DNA from: Clostridiales bacterium | GTDB lineage: Bacteria; Bacillota; Clostridia; Oscillospirales; Oscillospiraceae | DNA: 36,983 bases | NCBI GenBank assembly: GCA_004555655.1 | Contig: SFHJ01000014.1 | Location: forward strand, 1-36,983 | Reading direction: 5' to 3' | Part shown: positions 1 to 8,139 of the stretch, piece by piece | Position numbering within the stretch: the stretch's first letter is position 1 | Layout of the letters: every line of letters begins with the position of its first letter | The notes under the pieces: model-generated | Seen by the model: the letters and a program-made list of their open reading frames with translations, nothing else | The model's database searches: none | Told to the model about the DNA's origin: nothing | Position numbers and translations under genes: made by a program

Positions 1-138
1 TCCGAAAACCATATCAATAAACTTATTTGTAGAATTAGCAAAATCATTTATGCTCTCCTCTCTCTCAGGGGCAAGAATTCTCCCTGGCACAAAACGCTTG
101 GATAATGGGAAGCTGCGCCTTCCTGAACGGATGACGAA
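1..138 (-). other. Possible C-terminal part of an unrecognised ORF running off the left edge
   Basis: Reading the minus strand, one frame stays open from the TGA at 139-141 to the window edge, 46 codons without an ATG. It contains the string KRFVPGRILAPERE and ends NKFIDMVFG, which reads like real protein more than a chance frame. I do not recognise a family, and no ribosome site precedes a credible start. In another frame an ATG at about 46-48 has a GAGGAG upstream and could begin a short hydrophobic peptide (MILLILQISLL). Nothing else is visible between the window start and the acetyltransferase gene. Confidence 0.2.
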
Positions 139-157
139 TCACGGCTTCCTTTTTCGT

Positions 158-949
158 TCAGCCGATGGTACACAGCTTGCCCTGAAGCACATATCCGATC
201 TTCTCGTAACAGGCATTCGATGCGGCATAATCCGCATCCGTATAGAGCATGGGAACATATCCCGCATCGAGCGCCAGCTTTGTAACCTGATAAACCAGAT
301 TCTGGGCGTAATGCTTCCGGCGAAACTCAGGTCGGGTGAACACAAGATTGATGGATGCCATCGTCCCATCCGCCGCATATTTGCAGCTCGCCACATGCTC
401 GCCCTGTTCGTTCTTCCAAAAGAACGTCGTTCCTGCGCGGATAAATGCCTCCGCATCCCTGCGGTAGCCGTCACGATCATTCTTATCGATCCCGGTTTCT
501 TTCTGGAACAGATCGATAAAATCCACCAATTCATCCAGGTCCCCGATGCCGCACCGGTGAATGGAACCATCCGTCAGCCTGCCCGGCCTGACCGGAGTCC
601 GGCAGTCATACGCGAACATATTCATAGAAACGGAAAGCGTTCTGCCATCCGCCGCAGCCCGTTCCATAAAATACTTCGCCAGATCATGCTTGAGATTAAA
701 GTGGTATTCACCGCTTAGCAGGGAATGCTCTGACGCGAGCTGATACGCCCTCTCCATTTCCGCTTCTGACGCATCGTCCGGCGTCCAGATCCATACCGGA
801 AACGGATGCTCTGTAAAGCAAAGGATCAGCCGATCATGGTCGGTCAGAAGCAGCTTACACCTTCCGCCAATCACATGGCGAAGCACAAAAAAGGTATATT
901 TGTCATCTTCCAGTATGTTAATATCTCTTTCATCCGCAAAGCTGTCCAT
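158..949 (-). CDS. GNAT family N-acetyltransferase
   Basis: A protein of 263 residues, probably a cytoplasmic acetyl-CoA-dependent N-acetyltransferase. The C-terminal half has the GNAT core: a beta-strand with NLVFTRPEFRRKHYAQNLVYQV, in which R-R-K-H-Y-A takes the place of the usual acetyl-CoA pyrophosphate loop (Q/R-x-x-G-x-G/A), followed by LYTDADYAASNACYEKIGY, the typical last strand and helix with N-x-x-Y-x-K-I-G-Y. The N-terminal half (about 1-120) has no clear match and may be a second degenerate GNAT fold or a substrate domain. The ATG is chosen because GGAGG lies seven bases upstream. It follows the TetR gene on the same strand after 58 bases and is likely co-transcribed with it. The substrate is unknown. 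Confidence 0.85.
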   Translation of the reverse strand: MDSFADERDINILEDDKYTFFVLRHVIGGRCKLLLTDHDRLILCFTEHPFPVWIWTPDDASEAEMERAYQLASEHSLLSGEYHFNLKHDLAKYFMERAAADGRTLSVSMNMFAYDCRTPVRPGRLTDGSIHRCGIGDLDELVDFIDLFQKETGIDKNDRDGYRRDAEAFIRAGTTFFWKNEQGEHVASCKYAADGTMASINLVFTRPEFRRKHYAQNLVYQVTKLALDAGYVPMLYTDADYAASNACYEKIGYVLQGKLCTIG

Positions 950-1007
950 AGCTGCCTCCGTAATAGTTTTTGTATGTCAGAAAGAGCCCGAAGCTGCGGA
1001 AAGAATC

Positions 1008-1625
1008 TCACTTCTGATAGACCCTGAAGAACTGCTGAATATGCCGGCTTACCAGCTCCATGACCTCCGGCTCCCGGTCGGGCTCCCGGTCACAGAGGCC
1101 TAGCCATGTGGAAATGGGCAGGCATAGCTGGGCCGCCATGATCTCGGGATCATCCCCTGCCAGCGCACCGCTTCGAATCAGGTATTTCACCAGCCCGGTA
1201 AAATACCGCAGCACATCGGTATAATTCTGCCTGGTCTGCAGCTTCGCCAGCTCCGGGTTCCGGAACTGCTCCACCACCAGCATTTTCCGCGCCTTGCTGA
1301 TATGAGGGTCATGAAGGATGTAGCGGATCTGCCCCAGGATCATTTGCGTTACTGCATTGGGAGTGCGTGCCGGTTTATCCTCTGCATCATCGTATTGATC
1401 CCAATCCACCTTTGCAAAGATGGAATGTTCTGCGTACTGGTCCAAAACATTCTTCACAATCGCATCCAGAATCGCTTGCTTGTTCTCAAAATGACTGTAA
1501 AGCGATGCCTTCCGAATACCCACGGCGCCGGCAATCTGGGAAATTGAGGTGGCTTCAAAGCCCTGTACGGAAAACAGATCAAGTGATGCTTCCAGAATTT
1601 CCTGCTTTGTGTTTCCCCGATCCAT
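1008..1625 (-). CDS. TetR/AcrR family transcriptional regulator
   Basis: A 205-residue repressor-type protein. Residues 1-55 form the TetR DNA-binding domain: TKQEILEASLDLFSVQGF, then a helix-turn-helix with TSISQIAGAVGIRKASLYSHFENKQ, a close match to the family pattern (the K-x-x-L-Y-x-H-F recognition helix). The rest is the helical ligand-binding and dimer domain, whose ligand cannot be predicted. An in-frame start lies 22 codons upstream, but this ATG is preferred because GAAGGAG sits about eight bases before it and the upstream residues do not look like family sequence. It is the first gene of a two-gene unit with the acetyltransferase, and its promoter carries a palindrome in the spacer, which suggests autorepression. 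Confidence 0.9.
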   Translation of the reverse strand: MDRGNTKQEILEASLDLFSVQGFEATSISQIAGAVGIRKASLYSHFENKQAILDAIVKNVLDQYAEHSIFAKVDWDQYDDAEDKPARTPNAVTQMILGQIRYILHDPHISKARKMLVVEQFRNPELAKLQTRQNYTDVLRYFTGLVKYLIRSGALAGDDPEIMAAQLCLPISTWLGLCDREPDREPEVMELVSRHIQQFFRVYQK

Positions 1626-1689
1626 AATAAATTCTCCTTCACTGCGACCAAAATATTCTGTTTGCAGGGATTTCATATCGTATATCATC

Positions 1690-1718
1690 ATTATAGCTAC
1701 CTATCGTTCGGTAGTCAA
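1690..1718 (-). promoter_or_regulatory. Sigma-A promoter with TetR-type operator
   Basis: On the minus strand the -35 TTGACT and the -10 TATAAT are separated by exactly 17 bases. The spacer holds the inverted repeat CTACC-N8-GGTAG (1697-1714), with the ACCGAACG core typical of TetR-family operators. A bound dimer would cover the promoter. The site lies 65-95 bases upstream of the chosen tetR start. Confidence 0.75.
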
Positions 1719-1782
1719 TAGGGAAGATGAAGAAAATGCTGCTATCCCAGAAACAAAGCGGATTTCCCATGATTTTTTTGCT

Positions 1783-1856
1783 TTAAGGCAGCACCGCGCA
1801 AAAAGCAAGGCGAGCTTTTGTAACGGCACGCCGGCAGCGATCCTGTTGTGATGCTG
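1783..1856. repeat. Possible remnant of the AAGGCA repeat family
   Basis: The left end, TTAAGGCAGCACCGCGCAA, matches the terminal inverted repeat of the better copies near 22.7 kb and 36.8 kb at nearly every base. The interior is unrelated to those copies. The right boundary (GTGATGCTGCAA) shares only GTGATGC with the other end. It is either a diverged family member or a one-ended remnant. The rest of the intergenic stretch 1626-1928 holds the tetR promoter and the ABC terminator. Confidence 0.4.
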
Positions 1857-1889
1857 CAAGCGTTCTCACATCATGCGGGAAATAAAAGG

Positions 1890-1921
1890 GCCGCATGGGC
1901 AAGATTTGCTTCCCATGCGGC
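1890..1921 (-). terminator. Rho-independent terminator of the ABC exporter operon
   Basis: A perfect ten-base stem (GCCGCATGGG with CCCATGCGGC) and a twelve-base loop. On the minus strand it is followed by CCTTTTATTT. It starts eight bases after the stop codon of the ATPase gene. Confidence 0.8.
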
Positions 1922-1928
1922 GGGCGGG

Positions 1929-2597
1929 TCACGCGCGGAAAAGCATGCCGTCGCGCATACGGTACGTGCGGTCAGCTCTGGCTGCGATATCCAGATCGTG
2001 CGTGACCACGATTACACAGTATCCGTCGCGGTGGGCCAGTTCCAGCAGAAGGTCAAGGATGCGGTTGCCGTTTTCCGTGTCCAGATTGCCCGTCGGCTCG
2101 TCCGCCAGCAGCAGTCTGGAATCCATGCTGATCGCGCGGGCGATAGCGACGCGCTGCTGCTCGCCGCCGGAGAGCATCCCCGGAAAGCGGTGCAGTACAT
2201 TTTGCGGCAGACCCACCTTTTCGATCAGACGCTGCGCTTTTTCGCGGGCGGACTTGCCGGTGAAGCCGCGCAGCTCCATGGGATAGGTCACGTTCTCCGA
2301 CACCGTGAGCAGCGGAAACAGCCGGAAGGACTGATAAATGACGGCGGCGTTCTCCCGCCGGTAACGGCTGAGGTCAAGCGACGCGGTGGGTCTGCCGTTA
2401 AAGCAGACCTCGCCGCTGCGCGGCAGCATGAGTCCCGCCATCAGCGACAGCAGCGTGCTCTTGCCCGAGCCGGATTTTCCGATGAGCGCGTAGAGCTTCC
2501 CCTCTTCAAAGCTGCAGGTGACGCCCTTGAGTACATCGACCGTCTGATACTTCGTCTCGTAGCGGTAGGTGACGTCACGCACCTCCAAAATTGCCAT
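1929..2597 (-). CDS. ABC transporter ATP-binding protein (MacB/LolD type)
   Basis: A 222-residue ATPase that powers the permease encoded just upstream. Visible motifs are Walker A GKSGSGKST at 40-48, a Q-loop in the AAVIYQSFRLFPLLTV segment, the signature LSGGEQQRVAIARA, Walker B LLLADEPTGNLD, and the H-loop VVTHDLDIA. The ADEPTGNLD form is characteristic of the MacB/LolD/FtsE group that pairs with FtsX-type permeases. Length is typical for that group. The start has AGGAGGTG seven bases upstream, and only 20 bases separate it from the permease stop. A longer in-frame extension is rejected because it runs into the permease gene. The exported substrate (peptide, antibiotic or lipoprotein) is not evident. 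Confidence 0.93.
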   Translation of the reverse strand: MAILEVRDVTYRYETKYQTVDVLKGVTCSFEEGKLYALIGKSGSGKSTLLSLMAGLMLPRSGEVCFNGRPTASLDLSRYRRENAAVIYQSFRLFPLLTVSENVTYPMELRGFTGKSAREKAQRLIEKVGLPQNVLHRFPGMLSGGEQQRVAIARAISMDSRLLLADEPTGNLDTENGNRILDLLLELAHRDGYCVIVVTHDLDIAARADRTYRMRDGMLFRA

Positions 2598-2617
2598 AAT
2601 CAAACACCTCCTGTCGC

Positions 2618-5560
2618 TCATTCCGGCTCGCTGAGCGAGGCATACGTCTGTTTTTTCAGCGCGCAGAGCAGACAGCACAGCGCAGACACACACCAGCAGC
2701 CGAAAAATGCCGCCGTCAGAATCCCCTGCAGCCTGCCCACGCCGCCCCGCAGCGCCCAGATTCCCGCGCCAAGCAGCAGCCCGAGGCCGCACAAGACGGC
2801 CTGCTCAGCCAAAAAGTTCAGCACAATGCGGTACGGCTGCGTCCCCAGCGCGCGCATGACGGCAATCTCCTGTCTGCGCGAGCCGGTCAGCAGCCACGCC
2901 AGCGCCGCACCGGCGATCCCCGCCAGCACGTACAAACAGCCGTAGAGCACGCTGACATACTGGATCTGCCGCTGCATGGAGTGCGTGGTGCTCAGGAAAA
3001 TCTTGTCCTCGATCACCGCTGTGGCGCGCAGGCGCTCATTCGAGCGGACCTGTAAAAAACCGGCGTCGGCCAGCGTCTGCCGCAGTGCGTCGAGATCGGC
3101 AGCGCTGCGCAGGGTGAACAAAAAACTGTCGTAGGTTTTGAATTCTTCAAATGGAGCGAAAATCACCTCGCCGTCCGCCGGCGGGACGTAGCTGGCAACC
3201 ACCTTAAAATCAACCGTCCCGAGGTGTGTGCCGCTCAGCAGCGGTATGGCATACAGGAAGCGAACCGTGTCGCCGAGGCGGATTCCGTACCGGGCCAGCA
3301 TCGTCTCCGGCAGCGCGCAGATCTGCAGCTCCTCCGGTGCGGCGAAGTCCGACTCTCCGTACCCCTCCAGCCAGCGCATCCCGGCATCGGCGGTGTAGTA
3401 AAACATGGGGCTTTCTTCCACGCTGCGCGTCTGCACCAGCTCCGGCTCGTCGTACATCCGGTCAATGAACGTCTCAAGTGCAAAGGAGCTTTCCGGGATT
3501 TCCGGCTCGACAATCCCGAACTGCTGCCCGTCTGCCGTTTCGCTGACGCCGAGGAAGCGGCAGTGGGCAATCGAATTTGTGACATTCCAGCTTGCAAGCA
3601 GCCCTGACGCGGCCGCACTGTCGACCAGCTCCTTCTGGACGATCAGGCCATCGAGCCGCTGCCCGGAGCGCTCAGAGGCATAGCCGCGCAGCACACTGCC
3701 CTGTTCGATGGCCGCAAGCTGCGCCTTGTAGCCGTCCAGCGCGCCCGTCAGCTGGCCGAAGAACAACGCGGCGGCCAGCGCCAGCCCGACAACCGCCGCC
3801 GTGCGGACACGGCCGCGCCAGATTGAGAGCAGCGCATATTTCAGCCGGCCGGAAAGATGCGACGTTCTGGCTGCACGCGGCGTTTTCTGCGCAGCGCGCT
3901 GTTTGCGGGGCGTTGGCTGGCGCAGAGCAAAACAGGTGAAGAGCGCGGCCAAGGCGGCGCTCCCAAGCACCGTGGCAATCCCCGCCGCAAGATATACAGA
4001 CGCGGGAATTACCGGGTCGAACAAAAGTGTCCTGGTCAGCGAGAGCATACTGTTGGAATAGCGCAGGTCCTGCGCGGCAAACTGCGATACGAACTGCTGT
4101 AACACAAGCTGCACCCGCCGTTCGAGCAGCCTTCCGCCGGCGCATCCCAAAGCCGCCGCAGGTAAACTGAGCAGCAGCGCTGCAGCGAGAAAATACGCAT
4201 AGACATGTGCCCGGCCGCTGCCAAGCGCGAGCATGGTCTGCGCGCTTTCACGCTGTCTGGAGACGAACAGGTGGCTCTGCAGCGACAAAACGGCAAGCGC
4301 CAGCAGCACACAGACGCCAAGGAAGATGCGGCAGATCAGCTGCAGCTGCCGGAACGGCTCGATGGCGGCGGAATAGCCCTGATCGTACACACTCAGTCGG
4401 AAGCCCTGCGCGCTGAGCGCCTGCGCGGATTCATAAAACTGCTCCGCCTTCGCGTTTTCCAGCCGGAACTGCCCCAGACGGTAGCCGGTTACGGGGAAAA
4501 CCGCATCCTGCGCTGCGCCGGCGTCCGGCAGATAGATCCAATACGGGTCCTCCGCACCGTTGCTGCAGATGCCGGCGATCTCATATTCCTGCGCGCCGGC
4601 GTCTTCCGCCGGTATCGTCTGATAGAGGTCGGCATTGGATTCATAGAGCGCCAGCCGCACGGTATCGCCCGGCTTGGCCGAGAACAAACCTGCGACGCGC
4701 TCAGAGATGACGCATACGTTTGCTTTCTGCGCGTACTCCTCCTGCGTAAACGTCCGCCCTTCGACGATCACCAGCTCCTCCTGCTGGAACGGCAGGAAGT
4801 CCTCCAGGCAGGCGGTCTTCTGAACGCGGAAGCTGCTGTTGCGCTTTTCCAGAACATTCGCAAGCTGCCGGTATTCGCTCTCTTCCGGGACAGTTTCACC
4901 CGGGAGCTGCGTGTGGGCGGGCACCGTATGCGTGCCGCCGCCAAGCTGCATCGTCATTTCCCGGGCCTGAAACCACGGGTAGCTGCTCGTACCCTGAAAA
5001 AAGCGGCCCGCCACAACGCAGCTCGTCCCAGCCTCCAGCGCCTGCGCATCGCTTTCTTCCGCCTGGTCCGTCCGCATCAGAATCAGCATGCCGTCATAAT
5101 TCTCACGCGAATACAGCGTGGACGTGACGTAGCACGTATACGCCTCGCTCGAAGCGTCCCAGAATTTTACGCGCACCTGTAAAACCGCCGCGTCCGGGTC
5201 GTAGACAAGCGAATCGGATCTGTGCAGCTGCTCTGGGACAGCAAGCGCGCTGCCGGCAGGTTCAAAGCGGATCACGCCCCCGGCGTGGACGAGCGATTGC
5301 AGCGCGCGCTCATTTTCAGCCACCGCATCGGCCAGACCCGCATCGAACACACTCTCGTCCGGATAGGCAGCGCCGATATATTCCAGCTCGGCCACGGTGT
5401 GGTAATACGCATCACAGGCACGCAGATAATCCTGCACGGCGGCATACACGCAGAACGTCACCGACAGCAGCGCAGCCAACACCGCCAGAATGAGTCCAAA
5501 AACGACTGTTTTAACCGGTGCGCGGAGCATGCTCTTCGCGCCGTTTTTTGCTGCCAGCAT
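2618..5560 (-). CDS. FtsX/MacB-like ABC transporter permease, 980 residues
   Basis: A large membrane protein with one N-terminal helix (about 17-40), a long extracellular domain (about 41-400), a cluster of three helices (about 405-560), a further helix near 595, a second extracellular domain (about 610-860), and three C-terminal helices. The C-terminal block with RRQEIAVMRALGTQPYRIV is the classic FtsX motif; a weaker copy, RESAQTMLALGSGRAHVY, sits in the first cluster. The protein therefore holds two FtsX units in one chain, as in Firmicutes exporters that need a single permease gene. The start has AAGGGGGAG upstream. It is the first gene of the operon, before the ATPase. The role is inferred as export or membrane remodelling. 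Confidence 0.9.
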   Translation of the reverse strand: MLAAKNGAKSMLRAPVKTVVFGLILAVLAALLSVTFCVYAAVQDYLRACDAYYHTVAELEYIGAAYPDESVFDAGLADAVAENERALQSLVHAGGVIRFEPAGSALAVPEQLHRSDSLVYDPDAAVLQVRVKFWDASSEAYTCYVTSTLYSRENYDGMLILMRTDQAEESDAQALEAGTSCVVAGRFFQGTSSYPWFQAREMTMQLGGGTHTVPAHTQLPGETVPEESEYRQLANVLEKRNSSFRVQKTACLEDFLPFQQEELVIVEGRTFTQEEYAQKANVCVISERVAGLFSAKPGDTVRLALYESNADLYQTIPAEDAGAQEYEIAGICSNGAEDPYWIYLPDAGAAQDAVFPVTGYRLGQFRLENAKAEQFYESAQALSAQGFRLSVYDQGYSAAIEPFRQLQLICRIFLGVCVLLALAVLSLQSHLFVSRQRESAQTMLALGSGRAHVYAYFLAAALLLSLPAAALGCAGGRLLERRVQLVLQQFVSQFAAQDLRYSNSMLSLTRTLLFDPVIPASVYLAAGIATVLGSAALAALFTCFALRQPTPRKQRAAQKTPRAARTSHLSGRLKYALLSIWRGRVRTAAVVGLALAAALFFGQLTGALDGYKAQLAAIEQGSVLRGYASERSGQRLDGLIVQKELVDSAAASGLLASWNVTNSIAHCRFLGVSETADGQQFGIVEPEIPESSFALETFIDRMYDEPELVQTRSVEESPMFYYTADAGMRWLEGYGESDFAAPEELQICALPETMLARYGIRLGDTVRFLYAIPLLSGTHLGTVDFKVVASYVPPADGEVIFAPFEEFKTYDSFLFTLRSAADLDALRQTLADAGFLQVRSNERLRATAVIEDKIFLSTTHSMQRQIQYVSVLYGCLYVLAGIAGAALAWLLTGSRRQEIAVMRALGTQPYRIVLNFLAEQAVLCGLGLLLGAGIWALRGGVGRLQGILTAAFFGCWCVSALCCLLCALKKQTYASLSEPE

Positions 5561-5616
5561 CCGTCTCCCCCTTCCCTCAGCCCTTTTGCGCCAAAATACC
5601 GGGCTGCGGCTTTTTT

Positions 5617-5646
5617 ATTGTACTGCGCCGTGCAGACGGATGTAAA
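5617..5646 (-). promoter_or_regulatory. Promoter of the ABC exporter operon
   Basis: On the minus strand TTTACA and TACAAT are separated by 18 bases. Transcription would start near 5610, about 50 bases before the permease ATG. It is back to back with the ZIP transporter promoter. Confidence 0.6.
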
Positions 5647-5712
5647 GCCAAAAACTGCACATATTCACGCATTTCCGCACGCCGCTGCAAAAGCCCGGCG
5701 CAATTTGTCCGC

Positions 5713-5741
5713 TTGACACCGCGCGCGCTTCGTGGTACAGT
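5713..5741 (+). promoter_or_regulatory. Promoter of the ZIP transporter gene
   Basis: A perfect -35 TTGACA, a 17-base spacer and a -10 TACAGT. The expected start is near 5748, some 30 bases before the ATG. No metal-box palindrome was noticed. Confidence 0.75.
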
Positions 5742-5778
5742 CAAACCGTCACAACACCACACAACGGGGGACAAATAC

Positions 5779-6561
5779 ATGATCGTTCAGGTTCTGCAGG
5801 CGCTGCTACTGCCCTTTCTGGGCACGGCTCTGGGCGCGGCCTGCGTATTCTTTTTGAAACATTCCATGAGCGAGCGGCTTGCACGGGCACTGTCGGGCTT
5901 CGCGGCGGGCGTGATGGTAGCCGCTTCTATCTGGAGTCTGCTCATCCCGGCGCTGGAAGAGGCGGCGGCGATGGGCAAGCTCCGCTTCCTTCCGGCCGTG
6001 GCCGGCTTCTGGCTGGGCGTTTTGTTCTTGCTGCTGCTCGACCATCTCATTCCGCATCTGCACCGCAATGCCGAGCAGGCAGAAGGCCCCAAAAGCCGCC
6101 TGCAGCGCACGACAATGCTGGTGCTGGCGGTCACGCTGCACAACATTCCCGAGGGCATGGCAGTCGGCGTCGTCTGCGCGGGATATCTGGCCGGAAACGC
6201 CGGCGTCTCCCCCATGGCTGCGCTGGCGCTCTCACTCGGCATTGCAATTCAGAATTTCCCCGAGGGCGCGATCATCTCCATGCCGCTGCGCGCCGAGGGC
6301 ACACGCAAAAGCAAGGCCTTTTTCTACGGCGTTCTCTCCGGCATCGTAGAGCCGCTCGGCGCGCTTCTGACCATTCTGGCGGCCGGTTTTCTGCTGCCGG
6401 CCATGCCGTACTTGCTCAGCTTTGCGGCGGGCGCCATGCTCTATGTCGTGGTGGAAGAGCTCGTCCCGGAGATGTCGGCAGGCGAACATTCCAATATCGG
6501 CACCGTATTCTTTGCCGTCGGCTTCAGCGTTATGATGATATTAGACGTTGCTTTGGGATAA
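5779..6561 (+). CDS. ZIP family metal transporter
   Basis: A 260-residue inner-membrane protein that imports divalent metal, probably zinc or another transition metal. About eight hydrophobic segments are visible, with a His-containing cytoplasmic loop (HLIPHLHRNAEQ, about 89-100). Membrane helices IV and V carry the metal-site motifs HNIPEGM (121-127) and QNFPEGA (158-164), followed by VEPLGAL, all diagnostic of ZIP proteins of the ZupT/GufA type. The gene is preceded by ACGGGGGA and a very good promoter. An upstream in-frame start at 5518 is rejected because it lies in the divergent permease gene. It stands alone between two terminators or promoters, so it is monocistronic. Confidence 0.92.
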   Translation: MIVQVLQALLLPFLGTALGAACVFFLKHSMSERLARALSGFAAGVMVAASIWSLLIPALEEAAAMGKLRFLPAVAGFWLGVLFLLLLDHLIPHLHRNAEQAEGPKSRLQRTTMLVLAVTLHNIPEGMAVGVVCAGYLAGNAGVSPMAALALSLGIAIQNFPEGAIISMPLRAEGTRKSKAFFYGVLSGIVEPLGALLTILAAGFLLPAMPYLLSFAAGAMLYVVVEELVPEMSAGEHSNIGTVFFAVGFSVMMILDVALG

Positions 6562-6593
6562 ATGTTCCGAAAATACCTTTTTGAACGAAAATC

Positions 6594-6685
6594 ATGCAAA
6601 TCGCCCGCCGTTGGCGGGCGATTTGCATGCTGCAGCAGGACGCTGCTTTTTGGCAGGAACGCCGCGGGCGTTCCTGCCATTTTTT
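6594..6685 (+). terminator. Three hairpins between converging genes, last one a terminator
   Basis: First is a 16-base perfect stem (ATGCAAATCGCCCGCC with its complement) and a three-base loop, with no T-run. Second is GCAGC-N5-GCTGC (6632-6646) followed by TTTTT. Third is GGCAGGAACGCC-GCG-GGCGTTCCTGCC (6652-6678) followed by six T. The last T-run overlaps the stop codon of the converging kinase gene, so the third hairpin may act in both directions. Confidence 0.75.
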
Positions 6686-8108
6686 ATAGCGGCAGCTGCA
6701 CAAAAAAGCGATTCCAGCCGCCGCTGCTCTCGGCCCAGATGCGGCCCTTGTGCTCTTTTACGATGCGCTCAGCGATGGACAGGCCCAGGCCGTAGCTGTC
6801 CGGGGCATTTCTTGCAGTGTCCGCCCGGTAGAAACGCTCAAACAGGTGCTTGAGCTTCTCCGGTTCAATGGGCGGCGCTTCATTTGAAACGCGCAGCAGG
6901 CAGTGTCTTCCCTGCCGCTTGAGCCACAGCTCCACCGCCGCACCCGGTGCGGAGTACTTCAGCGCATTATCCAGCAGGATACAGACCGTCTGCGTCAAAT
7001 GCATCTGGCTGCCGGTGACCGTCACGCCCGGTTCGATCTCACAGCGCAGCGAAAGGCCCTTTTCATAATACATGGGCTCATACGGCAGCGCGGAGGCCTC
7101 TGCCAGCGCGCTCAGATCCACGCGCGCAAACGCCTGCCGCACCGCACCGTTGTCCGCCCGCGCCAGCTCCAGCAGTCCCGCGATCAGTGCGCGCATCCGG
7201 TTCGCCATCAGCAGAATATTCACCGCAAAGCCCGTTTTTTCCTCCGCCCCGCACCCCTCTGCCTGCAAAAGCTCGGCGTTCGTGAGAATCACGCTGAGCG
7301 GTGTTTTCAGCTCGTGCGACGCATCGGCCACAAACTGCCGCTGCTGCTGCCACGCCTTTTCTACCGGCTTCACGGCCCAGCGCGCCAGCAAAAAACTGAT
7401 GAACAGGAAGCCGGAAAAGCCCAGTACGCCGATGAGCACGCAGTTGCGCCGGAGATTGCGCATGGTGGCAAGCTCGCTTGAAATATCGGCATATAAAATC
7501 CGCAGGCCCTCGGGTGTGTCGGTGCGCAGGAAGCGCAGCTGCTCGTCTTTGAGCACGCCCACAGAGTCGGGCGACTGCAGTGCGGCGTCCACAATTTTCT
7601 GCAGCGTCTGTTCATCATCCGGCGTGACTGTATCCGCCCCGGCGGTGAGCAGCTCGCCGTGCATGCCGAACTGCAGTACAAAATATGGCAGATTCACCGC
7701 ATCCGGCCGCCCGGGGGCAAACGGACGGTCTGCCGAAAACGGCCGGTTCGCCGCCGCCTGCAGCAGCGCATTGATGCAGGCCAGAAGCTCCCGCGTGTCA
7801 AAGGGCTTGGTCAGGTAGTAGTCCGCCCCGGCGTTCAGACCCTCGATCCGGTCTTCCACGGCGGCACGTGCCGTGAGCATGAGAATTGGCGTGGCGCAGC
7901 GCTTTGCACGCACCTGCCGCGCGACCGCATAGCCATCGAGTCCAGGCATCATGACGTCCAGAATCAGCAGATCGTAAACGCCGAGCTCTGCGTAGTCCGC
8001 GCCCGTCTGCCCGTCGTAGACCGCTTCGACACAGAAGCCCTTGCTCTCCAGCAGCGCCTTGATCGCATCCGCGAGCAGCTTTTCATCCTCAATGACCAGT
8101 ATCTTCAT
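6684..8108 (-). CDS. Receiver domain fused in frame to a sensor histidine kinase (probable gene fusion by deletion)
   Basis: A single 474-residue frame. Residues 1-116 are a complete OmpR-class receiver: acidic pocket IEDE, phospho-acceptor D51 in LILDVMMP, T79 in MLTARA and K101 in LTKPF. The winged-helix DNA-binding domain that should follow is absent. Instead, from about residue 120 (near 7750) the chain becomes the outer sensor region of a kinase, then one membrane helix (about 223-243), a HisKA domain with H265 in DASHELKTPLS, an N-box with N381 in LLDNALKYS, and a G-box DSYGLGLSIAERIV. The kinase's usual first membrane helix is missing too. The picture fits loss of DNA spanning the end of a regulator gene and the start of the kinase gene. 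The ATG has GGAGG seven bases upstream; an ATG 11 codons further up has none. It is divergent from the VTC cluster. The membrane topology and output of the product are doubtful. Confidence 0.85.
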   Translation of the reverse strand: MKILVIEDEKLLADAIKALLESKGFCVEAVYDGQTGADYAELGVYDLLILDVMMPGLDGYAVARQVRAKRCATPILMLTARAAVEDRIEGLNAGADYYLTKPFDTRELLACINALLQAAANRPFSADRPFAPGRPDAVNLPYFVLQFGMHGELLTAGADTVTPDDEQTLQKIVDAALQSPDSVGVLKDEQLRFLRTDTPEGLRILYADISSELATMRNLRRNCVLIGVLGFSGFLFISFLLARWAVKPVEKAWQQQRQFVADASHELKTPLSVILTNAELLQAEGCGAEEKTGFAVNILLMANRMRALIAGLLELARADNGAVRQAFARVDLSALAEASALPYEPMYYEKGLSLRCEIEPGVTVTGSQMHLTQTVCILLDNALKYSAPGAAVELWLKRQGRHCLLRVSNEAPPIEPEKLKHLFERFYRADTARNAPDSYGLGLSIAERIVKEHKGRIWAESSGGWNRFFVQLPL

Positions 8109-8139
8109 CGCAAATCCTCCGTGCGGAAATGGGATTTTC

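Noticed and set aside
1727..1786. A 19-codon frame (MKKMLLSQKQSGF) behind the divergent side of the tetR promoter
   Set aside because: No convincing promoter on that strand and only a weak GGGAAG before the ATG; too short to support.
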